Source: Prochlorococcus sp. AG-347-B23
GTDB lineage: Bacteria; Cyanobacteriota; Cyanobacteriia; PCC-6307; Cyanobiaceae
DNA: 58,800 nucleotides
Direction of reading: 5' to 3'
Assembly: GCA_003281715.1 (NCBI GenBank)
Contig: QCBE01000007.1
Span: 1 to 58,800, forward strand
The notes under the pieces were generated by a model, which had not been told where the DNA came from, searched no databases, and saw nothing but the letters and a program-made list of their open reading frames with translations. The position numbers and the translations under genes were made by a program. Shown piece after piece: positions 48,301-58,764 of the stretch. The number at the start of each line of letters is the position of its first letter. Within the stretch, counting starts at the first letter, position 1.

Positions 48301-49008
48301 TTGAAATTACCTAAAGAAATTTTATTAAGTGAATTACTAAATTATAGTGTTAAGGGTAATATGGTCCTTAATTATGGAAATGGTGAAAATGTTTGGATGC
48401 ACCCTCCAGTTCACCGGATTCTAGGATGGTATTCTCGTCCTTCAAATTTTGATTTAAAAAGAAATGTTTGGCGATTAAATCAAATTAATCAAATAATAGA
48501 TAATGAAATTTATGTCAAAGGTGATCCAGCTATTTCGGATTTAGCAACTTTAAATAGGTTCCCAACTTTAATAGAAGCTAATCTTATAAACATAAATGGA
48601 TCAAAAATTGGAGTCATTGCAGATTTTTTATTTGAAATGAAAACGGGAAAAATTAAATATTACTTAGTTTCTAGATCTAATCCTAAGATTCCAGGTTCTA
48701 GTAGATGGAAATTAACTATTGATAATATCAATGATCAACAACCAGGTTTGGTATTTTGTGAAAGTAATTCTTTAGATGATTTATCTGTAATAAAATCAAG
48801 TATTAAAAATGAATTTATGCAAAAAGGGAAAAAAATTTTTGATAGATTTGATGATATGAAAAATATTGCTTCTAATAGATTAGAGGAATGGCTTGAAGAA
48901 GATGAAGATATTAGCCAAAACTTAGATTTTAAACAAAAAAGTTTTTATAATAATAAGAGAACATCCATGCCTTTTAGTGAAAAAAAAGAAGATGACCCTT
49001 GGATATAA
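48301..49008 (+). CDS. PRC-barrel domain protein, unknown function
   Basis: This 235-residue soluble protein has a central segment (about residues 90-140) with strands such as TLIEANLININGSKIGVIADF and KTGKIKYYLVSRSNPK that matches a PRC-barrel. Before it lies NVWMHPPVHRILGWYSRPSNF and behind it a long charged tail. It starts with TTG one base after dnaN and ends just before purL. This place next to dnaN and purL is conserved in picocyanobacteria as I recall. Function unknown. Confidence 0.75.
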   Translation: MKLPKEILLSELLNYSVKGNMVLNYGNGENVWMHPPVHRILGWYSRPSNFDLKRNVWRLNQINQIIDNEIYVKGDPAISDLATLNRFPTLIEANLININGSKIGVIADFLFEMKTGKIKYYLVSRSNPKIPGSSRWKLTIDNINDQQPGLVFCESNSLDDLSVIKSSIKNEFMQKGKKIFDRFDDMKNIASNRLEEWLEEDEDISQNLDFKQKSFYNNKRTSMPFSEKKEDDPWI

Positions 49009-49011
49009 ATA

Positions 49012-51351
49012 ATGATAAATCAAGAAAATAATGATCTATATGATCTTAATGAAGCACTACAAGTTGAAAATTTAACACTTAATGATTACGAAGAAATTTG
49101 CAAAAGATTAAAGAGAAAACCTAACAGAACGGAATTAGGCATGTTTGGCGTTATGTGGTCCGAGCATTGTTGTTATAGAAATTCAAAACCTTTACTATCT
49201 AAGTTTCCCACTAAAGGTAAAAATGTTTTAGTTGGACCTGGAGAAAATGCTGGCGTTATTGATGTTGGAAATAATCAAAAACTTGTTTTTAAAATAGAAA
49301 GTCATAATCACCCTTCTGCTATTGAACCTTTTCAAGGCGCAGCAACAGGTGTAGGAGGAATTTTAAGAGATATATTTACAATGGGTGCAAGACCAATTGC
49401 AGTCTTAAATTCATTGAGATTCGGCAACCTTGATAAATCATCAAATGTTGATTTACTACGAGGAGTTGTATCCGGTATTGCACATTATGGAAATTGCGTA
49501 GGTGTGCCGACTGTTGGAGGTGAAATTGACTTCGATGATAGTTACTCTGGAAATCCTCTCGTGAATGTTATGGCTTTAGGACTTTTAGAGACCGAGGAAA
49601 TCGTTTGTTCTGGAGCTAAAAATGTGGGATCACCAGTGTTATATGTTGGTAATACAACTGGTAGAGATGGTGTTGGTGGTGCTAGTTTTGCTAGTTCAGA
49701 ATTAACCACAACTTCTTTGGATGATAGACCTGCAGTTCAGGTAGGTGATCCATTTGTTGAGAAAAGTCTTATTGAAGCTTGTTTGGATGCATTCAAGACA
49801 GGGGATGTAATTGCAGCTCAAGATATGGGTGCTGCAGGTTTAACATGCAGTAGCGCAGAAATGGCTGCAAATGGCAATTTAGGGATATCTATTGATTTAG
49901 ATTTAGTCCCTTCCAGAGAAGATGATATGTCCTCATACCAATATTTATTATCTGAATCGCAAGAAAGGATGTTGTTTGTAGTTAAAGATGAAAAAATTAA
50001 TGATCTAATTGAAAAATTTAATAAATGGGGATTATATGCCAGTGTTATTGGTGAAGTAATAGGAACTAATGAGGTAATTATTACTCATAAAGGTAAAATT
50101 GTGGCCCAAATACCTACTTCTGCTCTATCTGATGATACTCCTGTAAATTTTCACAAGGTGATTACGAATCCACCCGATGACCTTTTAAATAAATGGAAAT
50201 GGAAAGAAAATGATTTACCAGAAATTCATGAGCAAAAAATATTTTCATTGAAGGAAAATAAGAATTTTTCTTTTTCAGAAATCATTTTAAAACTACTCTC
50301 TAATCCATCAATAGCTTCTAAACGATGGATTTATAAACAATATGACTCTCAAGTTCAGGCAAATACAGTTTTTAAACCTGGAAAATCAGATGCAGCCGTA
50401 GTAAGACTAAGGGAACAAAATAAAAAAAATAAAAGTAAAGTATTTTCTGGTGTCGCTGCTTCAGTGGATTGCAATAGTAGATGGGTTGCGCTTGATCCTT
50501 TTAGAGGATCTATCGCTGCAGTTGCAGAGTCCGCTAGAAACGTTAGTTGTGTTGGCGCTGAACCAGTAGCAATTACAAATAATTTAAATTTTTCTTCTCC
50601 TGAGAATGAAATAGGATATTGGCAACTCTCATCTTCATGTAATGGAATTGCTGAAGCCTGTAAAGCTTTAGAAACGCCTGTTACTGGAGGAAATGTTTCT
50701 TTATATAATGAATCAAAAAATAAAGATAATGAAATTACACCCATTAAACCTACTCCAGTTATTGGCATGGTTGGAAAGATAGATAATATTGTAAAAGCTA
50801 CAAGTAGTGAATGGAAAAATATTGATGATCAAATCTGGTTGGTTGGCTCTCATAAATCAGAAACAACTATTGCAGCTAGTTCTTACTTAGAATATTTTCA
50901 TGGTGAAATTACAGGTCGTCCCCCTAAAATAGATTTGATGGATGAAAAGTTTTGTCAAGGTTTTTTAAGAAATTCGATTTCAAAAGGTTTTGTAATTTCT
51001 TCTCACGATATTAGTGATGGGGGCTTAGCTATAGCTTTAGCAGAGTGTTGTATTTTGTCAGAAAAAGGAGCAACTTTAGAATTGCAAAAAGATATTGCTA
51101 GAGATGATAATTTGTTGTTTGCAGAGGGAGGTTCTAGAATTATTTTTTCAATAGATAAAATGAAAAATAAAGAATGGCTTAATTACTTAAAAAAAATTCA
51201 AATAAATTTTCCAGCAAGTGTGTACGTAAAAAAAATAGGATATGTTTCGAGTGAAAATCTTAATATTAAAATTCAAAATAAAAATATCTGCAATATTAGA
51301 GTTGAGCAATTAACCGAAAAATTTAATAATAGTATTTCAGGACACTTTTAA
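49012..51351 (+). CDS. purL: Phosphoribosylformylglycinamidine synthase II
   Basis: This 779-residue enzyme makes FGAM from FGAR in purine synthesis, using ammonia supplied by PurQ with PurS. It is the small PurL type, without the fused glutaminase. Motifs include MWSEHCCYRNSKPLL near residue 47, KIESHNHPSAIEPFQGAATG around 93-112, GRDGVGGASFAS, DMGAAGLTCSSAEM and the second-domain DISDGGLAIALAECC. purQ and purS are not in the window. It is followed by purF. Confidence 0.96.
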   Translation: MINQENNDLYDLNEALQVENLTLNDYEEICKRLKRKPNRTELGMFGVMWSEHCCYRNSKPLLSKFPTKGKNVLVGPGENAGVIDVGNNQKLVFKIESHNHPSAIEPFQGAATGVGGILRDIFTMGARPIAVLNSLRFGNLDKSSNVDLLRGVVSGIAHYGNCVGVPTVGGEIDFDDSYSGNPLVNVMALGLLETEEIVCSGAKNVGSPVLYVGNTTGRDGVGGASFASSELTTTSLDDRPAVQVGDPFVEKSLIEACLDAFKTGDVIAAQDMGAAGLTCSSAEMAANGNLGISIDLDLVPSREDDMSSYQYLLSESQERMLFVVKDEKINDLIEKFNKWGLYASVIGEVIGTNEVIITHKGKIVAQIPTSALSDDTPVNFHKVITNPPDDLLNKWKWKENDLPEIHEQKIFSLKENKNFSFSEIILKLLSNPSIASKRWIYKQYDSQVQANTVFKPGKSDAAVVRLREQNKKNKSKVFSGVAASVDCNSRWVALDPFRGSIAAVAESARNVSCVGAEPVAITNNLNFSSPENEIGYWQLSSSCNGIAEACKALETPVTGGNVSLYNESKNKDNEITPIKPTPVIGMVGKIDNIVKATSSEWKNIDDQIWLVGSHKSETTIAASSYLEYFHGEITGRPPKIDLMDEKFCQGFLRNSISKGFVISSHDISDGGLAIALAECCILSEKGATLELQKDIARDDNLLFAEGGSRIIFSIDKMKNKEWLNYLKKIQINFPASVYVKKIGYVSSENLNIKIQNKNICNIRVEQLTEKFNNSISGHF

Positions 51352-51398
51352 ATATGAAAAAAAATTTTCAACTATTAAAATTTTTAAGAAATTAAGTT

Positions 51399-52859
51399 AT
51401 GTGCGGAATAGTTGGAATTGTTTCTTCTGATGATGTAAATCAACAAATTTACGATAGTCTTTTGCTATTGCAGCATAGAGGTCAAGATTCAACAGGTATA
51501 GCTACAATGGAGAATACTATTTTCCATATACATAAGGCAAAAGGTCAGGTTAATACTGCATATAGAACTAGAGATATGAGGAATTTAATCGGCAAAATTG
51601 GATTGGGTCATGTTAGGTATGCAACAAAAGGATCAGCAGAGAGTGTAGAGGAAGCTCAGCCTTTTTATGTTAATGCTCCTTATGGAATTGTTTTGATACA
51701 TAATGGCAATTTGACCAATACCAGAGATTTAGAAAAACAATTATTTAGTATTGATAAGCGGCATACAAATTCCTCAAGTGATACTGAAATGTTATTAAAT
51801 GTATTTGCTACAGAATTGCAAGAACAAATTCATAAACAGCAATTAGAACCTGATATTATTTTTGATGCTGTTAAATCTTTACATAAAAGAATTCAAGGAT
51901 CATATGCTTCAATCGCATTAATTTCTGGACATGGTTTATTAGCATTTAGAGATCCTTTTGGAATAAGACCTTTAGTTATAGGAAAAAGATTTTCATCAAG
52001 AACAAAAAGAGAAGAGTGGATGGTTGCTAGTGAATCTTTAGTTCTTGAAAATAATGATTATCAAGTCGTTAGAGATGTAGATCCTGGAGAAGCTATTTTT
52101 ATAAATTTTAATGGCGAGTTTTTTTCTAAGCAATGTTCTGATAATCCAATGTTATATCCTTGCGCATTTGAATATGTTTATTTAGCGAGGCCTGATTCAA
52201 TTATGAATGGAATTTCAGTGTATAAAGCTCGTTTAAAAATGGGAGATTATTTGTCGGAAACAATAAAAGAATCAATTAATTCTGGAGATGTTGATGTTGT
52301 AATGCCAATCCCTGATTCTTCTCGGCCTGCTGCTATGCAAGTTGCAAGACAGTTAGGGATAGAATATAGAGAAGGTTTTTTCAAAAATAGATATGTTGGT
52401 AGAACATTTATTATGCCTGGCCAGCAGAAACGTAAGAAATCTGTAAGACAAAAATTAAATGCTATGAGTGCAGAGTTTAAAAATAAAAATGTATTAATTG
52501 TCGATGACTCGATAGTAAGAGGTACTACATCAAAAGAAATTGTTCAAATGGCTAAAGATGCAGGAGCAAATAAAGTTTTTTTTACATCAGCAGCACCGCC
52601 TGTTCGTTTTCCTCATGTTTATGGAATTAATATGCCTAATAGGGATGAATTAATAGCACATGATAGAACAATAAATGAAATTGCTGATCAACTTGAAATT
52701 GATAATCTCGTTTATCAAAGTGTTGAAAATTTAAGAAAATCTATAATAAATGATTCTCATATTAAAGATTTGGAGATGAGTTGTTTTACCGGTTCTTATG
52801 TGACAGGTACAGTTAATCAAGAGTACTTAAATTGGGTTGAAAATGAATATAAATCTTAA
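51399..52859 (+). CDS. purF: Amidophosphoribosyltransferase
   Basis: This 486-residue enzyme starts purine synthesis by making phosphoribosylamine from PRPP and glutamine. The N-terminal glutaminase nucleophile is Cys2 in [10 protein letters not shown], without a propeptide. [14 protein letters not shown] and [10 protein letters not shown] follow. The PRPP loop [16 protein letters not shown] lies near residues 365-380. The stop codon shares bases with the convergent gyrA-like gene (TTAA). Confidence 0.96.
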   Translation: MCGIVGIVSSDDVNQQIYDSLLLLQHRGQDSTGIATMENTIFHIHKAKGQVNTAYRTRDMRNLIGKIGLGHVRYATKGSAESVEEAQPFYVNAPYGIVLIHNGNLTNTRDLEKQLFSIDKRHTNSSSDTEMLLNVFATELQEQIHKQQLEPDIIFDAVKSLHKRIQGSYASIALISGHGLLAFRDPFGIRPLVIGKRFSSRTKREEWMVASESLVLENNDYQVVRDVDPGEAIFINFNGEFFSKQCSDNPMLYPCAFEYVYLARPDSIMNGISVYKARLKMGDYLSETIKESINSGDVDVVMPIPDSSRPAAMQVARQLGIEYREGFFKNRYVGRTFIMPGQQKRKKSVRQKLNAMSAEFKNKNVLIVDDSIVRGTTSKEIVQMAKDAGANKVFFTSAAPPVRFPHVYGINMPNRDELIAHDRTINEIADQLEIDNLVYQSVENLRKSIINDSHIKDLEMSCFTGSYVTGTVNQEYLNWVENEYKS

Positions 52860-55297
52860 TCGATAAAGTTTTCGAGTCGAAAACAATTTTCAAGATGTTC
52901 GTCTTCATCTATTTCTAAAAAGTCAATTAAAAAATTTGTTTTATTAGATTTGAAATTTAATTTATCAATTTCTAACCTAGCAGATTTATTTTTGTTAGTT
53001 TCAATATCAAGGTAAGAATTACTTGGCAAAATTTTGATAAAGTAATCATTTTTAATTTGAGTTTTTTCATGTAAATACCCCAGAAAATAATCATTTGCGA
53101 AATAAATTTCATTACTATTTATACCAAAAATTTTTCCTTTTCTAGAAACTAAATATATATTTTCTCCATTTTGATATTGACAACAAGAAACAATCTTTTC
53201 ACTTGGTAAAAGTTTCATAAGCATTAATCCTTGAGATTGTTTAGAAGTCGGTGTTAAGAATTTATTTGATAAATTAAATTTAAAAATTCTTCCTATCGAA
53301 GTAAGTATTATTAAATTTTTGTCTTCAGTAAAAATAAAAGAATCAATAGTACTAATATTATTTTTTAATTTTGTTATTGAGAAAGATCTATTACTTTTAA
53401 TCATATCCTCATCGAATAAAACTTTTTTGAATCTTCCATCAGAATTTAAGATACATAAATAATTTTTAATTCCTTTTTTAATTGAATGAAAATTAATTAT
53501 TTCCTTTGGATCAATATTTCCCAGGATTTTATTATCTAATTTATAGTCATTATTAATGTTTTGCTCCCAATCAACATGAAAAACTTTTCCTGTAAACGTA
53601 AGTCCAATTATTTTTAAATTTTTATCAATTTCACATATAAATTTTTGAATATTTTTATTATCTATAATTTTATTTACATCTTCAAATGATTTTTTATAAG
53701 AATTAAAAATCATTTTTCTCAAATATAATCTATTGTCTATGTATAGTTTAGTTTTTTTACTTATCAAGTCTTCTAAAATTTGATTATTAATTGTTTCTAA
53801 TTCTTCATTTTGATCTATATTTTTAAGTAGTTTTGTTTTTCTTTTAATATTAAAATTTTTCTTTAATATTAATAATTCTTCTATTAGTAATTTAAGTAAT
53901 ATTTCTCTCTCGTTTAATAATTTTAGATAATAATCTTTTTTTTCTTGTAATTTTTTTATATCTTCAACTATTTGAATTCTTTCAAGATTTGTCAATTTTT
54001 TTAGTGGCATATCTAAGACTGAATTTGCTTGCTTTTCACTCAGATCAAAAAAAGTTATTAATTTAGATTTAGCCTCCATCAAATTTTCTGAGTTTTCAAT
54101 AATTTCAATAACTTTTTTTATATTTTTTGTTGCTTTGGATAAACCCTTCAATATTTCCAGTTTTTCAATAGTATTTTTTAGATAATAATTAGTCCTTTTT
54201 CTAATTGTTTCTTCTCGAAATTCAAGGAAATAGTTTAGATAAGTTTTTAAATTTAACTGGACAGGTTTACCTTTAATTAAAGCTAAGAAAATAGCACCAA
54301 AATTATTTTGGAGAGTTGTTTTTTTATATAAATTAGAAATTACAAGTTCAGCTTTAAAATCTTTTTTTAACTCTATTACAATTCTCATTCCATCTCTATC
54401 ACTTTCATCCCTAATATCAGATATGCCATTAATTTTGCCTGAATTAACAAGCTCTGCTAGTTTTTCAATCCATCCTGCTTTGCTTATTTGATAAGGTAGT
54501 TCTGTAATAATTAACGCATTTTTTTTATGTTTACCTTTTCCTAAATTTATTTCTTCTGTCTTAACTACTCCTCTTGTTGTTATAGATCCTTTGCCTGTTG
54601 CGTAAAGCTCTTCTATAGCTGGACTATAAATTAATTCTCCTCCTGTCGGGAAATCAGGTCCTTTAATAATTGTAGAAAGTTTTTTATTGCTAATATCTTT
54701 GTTTTTTATTACGGCAATTAAACCATCTACTATTTCTCCTAGATTGTGGGGCGGAATGTTAGTTGCCATTCCAACGGCAATTCCAGATGAACCGTTTAAC
54801 AATAAAAATGGAAGTTGAGCTGGAAGAACATCTGGCTCTTTTTGTGAACCATCAAAGTTATTTGAGAAATTTACTGTTTCTGAGCCAATCTCATCAAGAA
54901 ATCCTTTATGAGCTATCGGCGCTAATCTGGTTTCGGTATATCTCATTGCTGCTGGTGGATCGTTATCCACAGATCCAAAATTTCCATGGCCGTCTAAAGT
55001 AGGATATTTAGTTGAAAAATTTTGTACTAGCCTTACTAAGGCATCATAAACTGCTTGATCTCCATGAGGATGGTACTTTCCAAGTACATCTCCAACAACT
55101 CTTGCACACTTTCTAAATGGTCTATCCGGTGTTAAACCTAATTCATACATTGCAAATAGTATTCTTCTCTGCACAGGTTTAAGGCCGTCTCTTGCATCGG
55201 GTAAAGCTCTTCCAACAATTACACTCATTGCATATTCCAAATAAGAACGTTTCATTTCTTCTTGGAGTGAGATAGAAGTTAAATTTTTCTTATCCAT
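52856..55297 (-). CDS. Type IIA topoisomerase subunit A (GyrA/ParC-like)
   Basis: This 813-residue protein cuts and rejoins DNA with a GyrB/ParE partner. The N-terminal breakage-reunion domain is clear: [18 protein letters not shown], then GRALP and [13 protein letters not shown], and the active tyrosine in [10 protein letters not shown]. The region of about 400-560 is rich in Lys, Glu and Ile. The C-terminal wheel is weakly conserved ([13 protein letters not shown]) and I see no GyrA box (QRRGGKG-like), so it may be ParC-like rather than true gyrase. Cyanobacteria often hold two such genes. The position near dnaN is typical. Confidence 0.88.
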   Translation of the reverse strand: MDKKNLTSISLQEEMKRSYLEYAMSVIVGRALPDARDGLKPVQRRILFAMYELGLTPDRPFRKCARVVGDVLGKYHPHGDQAVYDALVRLVQNFSTKYPTLDGHGNFGSVDNDPPAAMRYTETRLAPIAHKGFLDEIGSETVNFSNNFDGSQKEPDVLPAQLPFLLLNGSSGIAVGMATNIPPHNLGEIVDGLIAVIKNKDISNKKLSTIIKGPDFPTGGELIYSPAIEELYATGKGSITTRGVVKTEEINLGKGKHKKNALIITELPYQISKAGWIEKLAELVNSGKINGISDIRDESDRDGMRIVIELKKDFKAELVISNLYKKTTLQNNFGAIFLALIKGKPVQLNLKTYLNYFLEFREETIRKRTNYYLKNTIEKLEILKGLSKATKNIKKVIEIIENSENLMEAKSKLITFFDLSEKQANSVLDMPLKKLTNLERIQIVEDIKKLQEKKDYYLKLLNEREILLKLLIEELLILKKNFNIKRKTKLLKNIDQNEELETINNQILEDLISKKTKLYIDNRLYLRKMIFNSYKKSFEDVNKIIDNKNIQKFICEIDKNLKIIGLTFTGKVFHVDWEQNINNDYKLDNKILGNIDPKEIINFHSIKKGIKNYLCILNSDGRFKKVLFDEDMIKSNRSFSITKLKNNISTIDSFIFTEDKNLIILTSIGRIFKFNLSNKFLTPTSKQSQGLMLMKLLPSEKIVSCCQYQNGENIYLVSRKGKIFGINSNEIYFANDYFLGYLHEKTQIKNDYFIKILPSNSYLDIETNKNKSARLEIDKLNFKSNKTNFLIDFLEIDEDEHLENCFRLENFID

Positions 55298-55374
55298 TAG
55301 AGTGCAAATTTAGATATTTATTTATTAACTAAATTAAGACTAATATGTAAAAAAATATTTACCAGTATTGAAAA

Positions 55375-56238
55375 TTAAGAAGATGTATTTATTTTAGATT
55401 TTGCTAAAATCACATCTGTTTGTATATTTTTGTTTTGTAAAAGAATTTCTGTTGAAGTTTGTAATTTTTCTCCCCATAACTGTTCTTTTCTAAAGTCATA
55501 GTTCACATATTTTGGTTCTTTAATTAAAGATTTTTTTGCAAGTTGCAGTGCTAATTTAATATCTTTCATTCTTAAACATGAAGCAAGTCCTAATAATGGT
55601 TCTGCATTATCTTCAATTGAGATTGCCTTTTCAAAAAATTTTATAGATAGATTGATGTTATTTTCTTCGAAATAAGCTAAACCTTGATTATTAATTGCTT
55701 GCCAGAAATCAGGTTTAATTTTTACAGATTTGTCAAATAACTTTATGGCTCCAGAGTAATTTTTTTCCATCAATAATATATTTCCTAACTGAAAAATAGC
55801 TTTATGGTTATTTGGTTCAATCTTTAATCCAGTTTCTAAAGAGGTCTTTGCATTTTTTAGTTGTGAAATTTTTAAATAAATATTACTTTTGGAAAAGTAT
55901 ATTTCGCTAATATTTGAATTTAGTTTTTGTGCTTTATTTAATGAATTTAATGCTTGTTTATATAGGTTGTTAGCTATCTGTGCATCAGCCAAAATTAACC
56001 ATAGTTTTTCATCTGTTTTATTTATTCTTACAGCCAACTTTGCTAGGCTTAGGCTTTGTTTATATTGTCCAAAATATAAAAGCTGATATGCATTTTTGCC
56101 AATAGATAAACTTTCTTTTTTTAAGTTTTTAATTGTCGGGTAATAATAATATGGTACCAATGATTTAACTTGTTCTACTTTCAAAAAGTAAAAACTGATC
56201 AAAAAGATAAATAATATTTTTCTTAATAAATTTTTCAT
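55375..56238 (-). CDS. TPR-repeat protein with signal peptide
   Basis: This 287-residue protein starts with a hydrophobic N-terminal segment (LLRKILFIFLISFYFLKVEQV) that is a signal peptide or anchor. Several tetratricopeptide repeats follow, for example NAYQLLYFGQYKQSLSLAKL, LYKQALNSLNKAQKLN, NHKAIFQLGNILLMEKNYSG and QAINNQGLAYFEENNINLS. TPRs mediate protein contacts; the partner is unknown. It lies between queG and the gyrA-like gene, all in the same direction. Confidence 0.82.
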   Translation of the reverse strand: MKNLLRKILFIFLISFYFLKVEQVKSLVPYYYYPTIKNLKKESLSIGKNAYQLLYFGQYKQSLSLAKLAVRINKTDEKLWLILADAQIANNLYKQALNSLNKAQKLNSNISEIYFSKSNIYLKISQLKNAKTSLETGLKIEPNNHKAIFQLGNILLMEKNYSGAIKLFDKSVKIKPDFWQAINNQGLAYFEENNINLSIKFFEKAISIEDNAEPLLGLASCLRMKDIKLALQLAKKSLIKEPKYVNYDFRKEQLWGEKLQTSTEILLQNKNIQTDVILAKSKINTSS

Positions 56239-56245
56239 ATATTTT

Positions 56246-57190
56246 TTAACTATCTAGATTTGCTTTTATGTTTCTTCTCCACATCCATGGTTTAATTCTC
56301 TTTAATGTTGTACCTTTGAGATTTTCTTTCCAAGTTGTATCGTCCCAACTTAATGAATCAATATTAAGGTTTTTAATCCATTCTTTTGGAGTAGTTTCGA
56401 AATTATTGTTGAATGGTACAGATTTATTCCAAGGGCATACATCTTGGCAAATATCACATCCAGCAACCCATCCATTTAAATTTTCTTTTATCTTGCTTGG
56501 AATAGTTTTTTCTCTACTTTCTATGGTGTGGTACGCAATGCATAGATCTGATTTTATGACAAAAGGTTCTATGATTGCTTTTGTTGGACAAAGTTCAATA
56601 CACCTATCACATTTTCCACAAAGTGATTGATGAGGTTCGTCTGGTACTAAATCTTTTGTAAGAATCATAAAACCTAAAGTCAACCAAGAACCACTCTTTT
56701 TGCTTATTAAATTACTATTTTTACCAATCCAACCAAGACCTGATTCTTCAGCCCATGCTTTTTCAAGAAGTGGAGAAGTATCAACACATATCTTCCATTT
56801 GCAATCTGGAATTTCTAAGTTAATCCATTTACCAATATTCTTTAATTTTTTGTAAATTACTTTATGGTAGTCTTCTCCTTGACTAAATTTCCCAACCTTG
56901 AGGATTTTGTCTTTGTTGTTGCTTTCTGAACTAATGTAAGTAAATCCAACGCTTAATACACTTTTTGCCCCATCAAGAAGTGAGTATATGTTTTTCCTTC
57001 TTTCTGATTCCATCCATTTCATCTCACTATGGTAGTTTTCTGATAACCATCTGTCTAATGCATTAGTTCTTAATTTTAAGCGCGAACTGCCTGGTATTGA
57101 AGCAATTCCAGATATTGTAAAACCTTCGTTAATTGCTTTTTCTTTTAATTTTTTACTAATTTCTTTCTTGTCTTGAAGGGCATTGATCAT
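56246..57190 (-). CDS. queG: Epoxyqueuosine reductase
   Basis: This 314-residue enzyme reduces epoxyqueuosine in tRNA to queuosine using cobalamin and two 4Fe-4S clusters. The clusters are bound by CGKCDRCIELCPTKA and CDICQDVCPWNKSVPF, the ferredoxin-like signatures of the family. The N-terminal corrinoid-binding part contains SGIASIPGSSRLKLR and WMESERRKNIYSLLDGAKSV. Length is slightly below the E. coli protein. It starts at ATG 57190. It links with queE and queC elsewhere in the window. Confidence 0.93.
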   Translation of the reverse strand: MINALQDKKEISKKLKEKAINEGFTISGIASIPGSSRLKLRTNALDRWLSENYHSEMKWMESERRKNIYSLLDGAKSVLSVGFTYISSESNNKDKILKVGKFSQGEDYHKVIYKKLKNIGKWINLEIPDCKWKICVDTSPLLEKAWAEESGLGWIGKNSNLISKKSGSWLTLGFMILTKDLVPDEPHQSLCGKCDRCIELCPTKAIIEPFVIKSDLCIAYHTIESREKTIPSKIKENLNGWVAGCDICQDVCPWNKSVPFNNNFETTPKEWIKNLNIDSLSWDDTTWKENLKGTTLKRIKPWMWRRNIKANLDS

Positions 57191-57338
57191 TTCTTTATTA
57201 TGTATAACATTTCTTGTAAAAGTTATTATTTTAAAGAGGAAACTTATAAATATATTTTATTTATTAGAAAAATATATATCCTAACTAAGTAAAAACAGTT
57301 AAATTATTAGTAAAGTTAATTTAATTGGAAAAGTTATT

Positions 57339-58073
57339 TTGGTTGAATCTAATCAAAATCAAGATTCTAATCTAGGATCTAGGCTTCAACAGGATCTAAA
57401 AAATGATCTTATTGCTGGATTGTTGGTTGTAATACCTTTAGCAACTACTATTTGGTTGTCATCATTGGTTAGTAAATTTGTTTTAACATTAGTTACTTCT
57501 GTTCCTAAGCAATTAAATCCTTTTATTACTTTAAATCCATTGTTACAAGATTTAATTAATCTTACTTTGGGTCTAACTGTTCCTTTATTAGCTATTTTGC
57601 TTATTGGCTTAATGGCAAGAAATTTTGTAGGAAGATGGTTACTAGAATTTGGAGAGGGTACTTTATCAAAAATTCCTGTAGCAGGAGCAGTTTATAAAAC
57701 TCTTAAACAATTGCTCGAAACGTTCTTAAGTAATAAATCTAATAGATTTAGAAGAGTAGTTTTAGTTGAATATCCACGCGAGGGACTTTATAGTATAGGT
57801 TTTGTAACTGGCGATGTTGGTCCTTCTTTGCAGCAAGAATTAGAAGAAAAGTTACTTAGTGTTTTTATACCTACAGCACCTAACCCAACTACTGGCTGGT
57901 ATACTCTGGTTCCTGAATCGTCTGTTAAAGATTTAGATATTTCCGTTGAAGATGCTTTTAGAACAATAATTTCGGCTGGTATAGTTAATCCGGATGAAAA
58001 AAATAATACTACAAATCCAACCTTTTCAAAATTATTTTCTCAATTACGCGCTTCCACGAATACTTCTTCCTAA
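57339..58073 (+). CDS. DUF502 membrane protein
   Basis: This 244-residue protein has two hydrophobic segments (about residues 27-52 and 70-95) followed by a soluble domain with RNFVGRWLLEFGEGTLSKIP and VYKTLKQLLETFLSNKSN, a match to the DUF502 family. Function unknown; its gene commonly precedes nusB in picocyanobacteria as I recall. The start codon is TTG at 57339, with no ATG nearby in frame. It ends 3 bp before the ATG of nusB. Confidence 0.85.
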   Translation: MVESNQNQDSNLGSRLQQDLKNDLIAGLLVVIPLATTIWLSSLVSKFVLTLVTSVPKQLNPFITLNPLLQDLINLTLGLTVPLLAILLIGLMARNFVGRWLLEFGEGTLSKIPVAGAVYKTLKQLLETFLSNKSNRFRRVVLVEYPREGLYSIGFVTGDVGPSLQQELEEKLLSVFIPTAPNPTTGWYTLVPESSVKDLDISVEDAFRTIISAGIVNPDEKNNTTNPTFSKLFSQLRASTNTSS

Positions 58074-58076
58074 TTG

Positions 58077-58706
58077 ATGCAAAATAATAAATCCCTTGCT
58101 AGAGAATTATCATTAATTTCTTTAGGTCTGATAAAAGATGATGGTGATTTTAAATTACATAAATTTGAAATCGAAGAGATATTTGAATCGGCTTTGGAAT
58201 CTCTCATAGACCATTGCAGAGATCAATTAGATAATTGTGAATCTGATTTAGAACATGCATCGCAAAAAATATTAGATAGTGAATTGCAAGAAGGGACGGA
58301 TTCTTCATTTTCAAATGTAAGAGAAGAATTAAAAAAAGCTTTAAAAAAAATTGAAGATGTAATGAATACTCTCTCAGTAACTTTAGATTTTCCTAAGTTA
58401 ATAGTTTCTAGTGAGCAAATTGATATTAAAGAAGATGTAATTCAAAGAATTAGTAATATTATTGATAACCTTAAAGTAATTGATTCTGATATTGATCAAG
58501 CAATGGATGGATGGAGATTAAAAAGATTACCAAGAATTGACCGAGATATTTTGCGTTTAGCTTATATAGATATTAATTTTCTCCACACCCCTGTCGCAGT
58601 TGCTTGTGATGAAGCAGTAAATTTAGCTAATAAATATAGTGATGTTCAAGGAAGGAAATTTATTAATGGAGTTTTAAGGAGATTACAAACTGTTAAATTA
58701 AAATGA
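58077..58706 (+). CDS. nusB: Transcription antitermination factor NusB
   Basis: This 209-residue protein (ATG at 58077; TTG 58074 is also in frame) acts in rRNA antitermination with NusE. The C-terminal part is characteristic: LPRIDRDILRLAYIDINFLH, VACDEAVNLANKYSD and GRKFINGVLRRLQTVK. The N-terminal half is longer than in E. coli NusB (about 139 residues) and contains an extra acidic helical insertion (roughly residues 50-110). Cyanobacterial NusB is often longer, so this is expected. Confidence 0.93.
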   Translation: MQNNKSLARELSLISLGLIKDDGDFKLHKFEIEEIFESALESLIDHCRDQLDNCESDLEHASQKILDSELQEGTDSSFSNVREELKKALKKIEDVMNTLSVTLDFPKLIVSSEQIDIKEDVIQRISNIIDNLKVIDSDIDQAMDGWRLKRLPRIDRDILRLAYIDINFLHTPVAVACDEAVNLANKYSDVQGRKFINGVLRRLQTVKLK

Positions 58707-58764
58707 TTATTTGATATAAATAGATAATATTTCAAATTTTATTTAATACGAACTTAAACTATCA

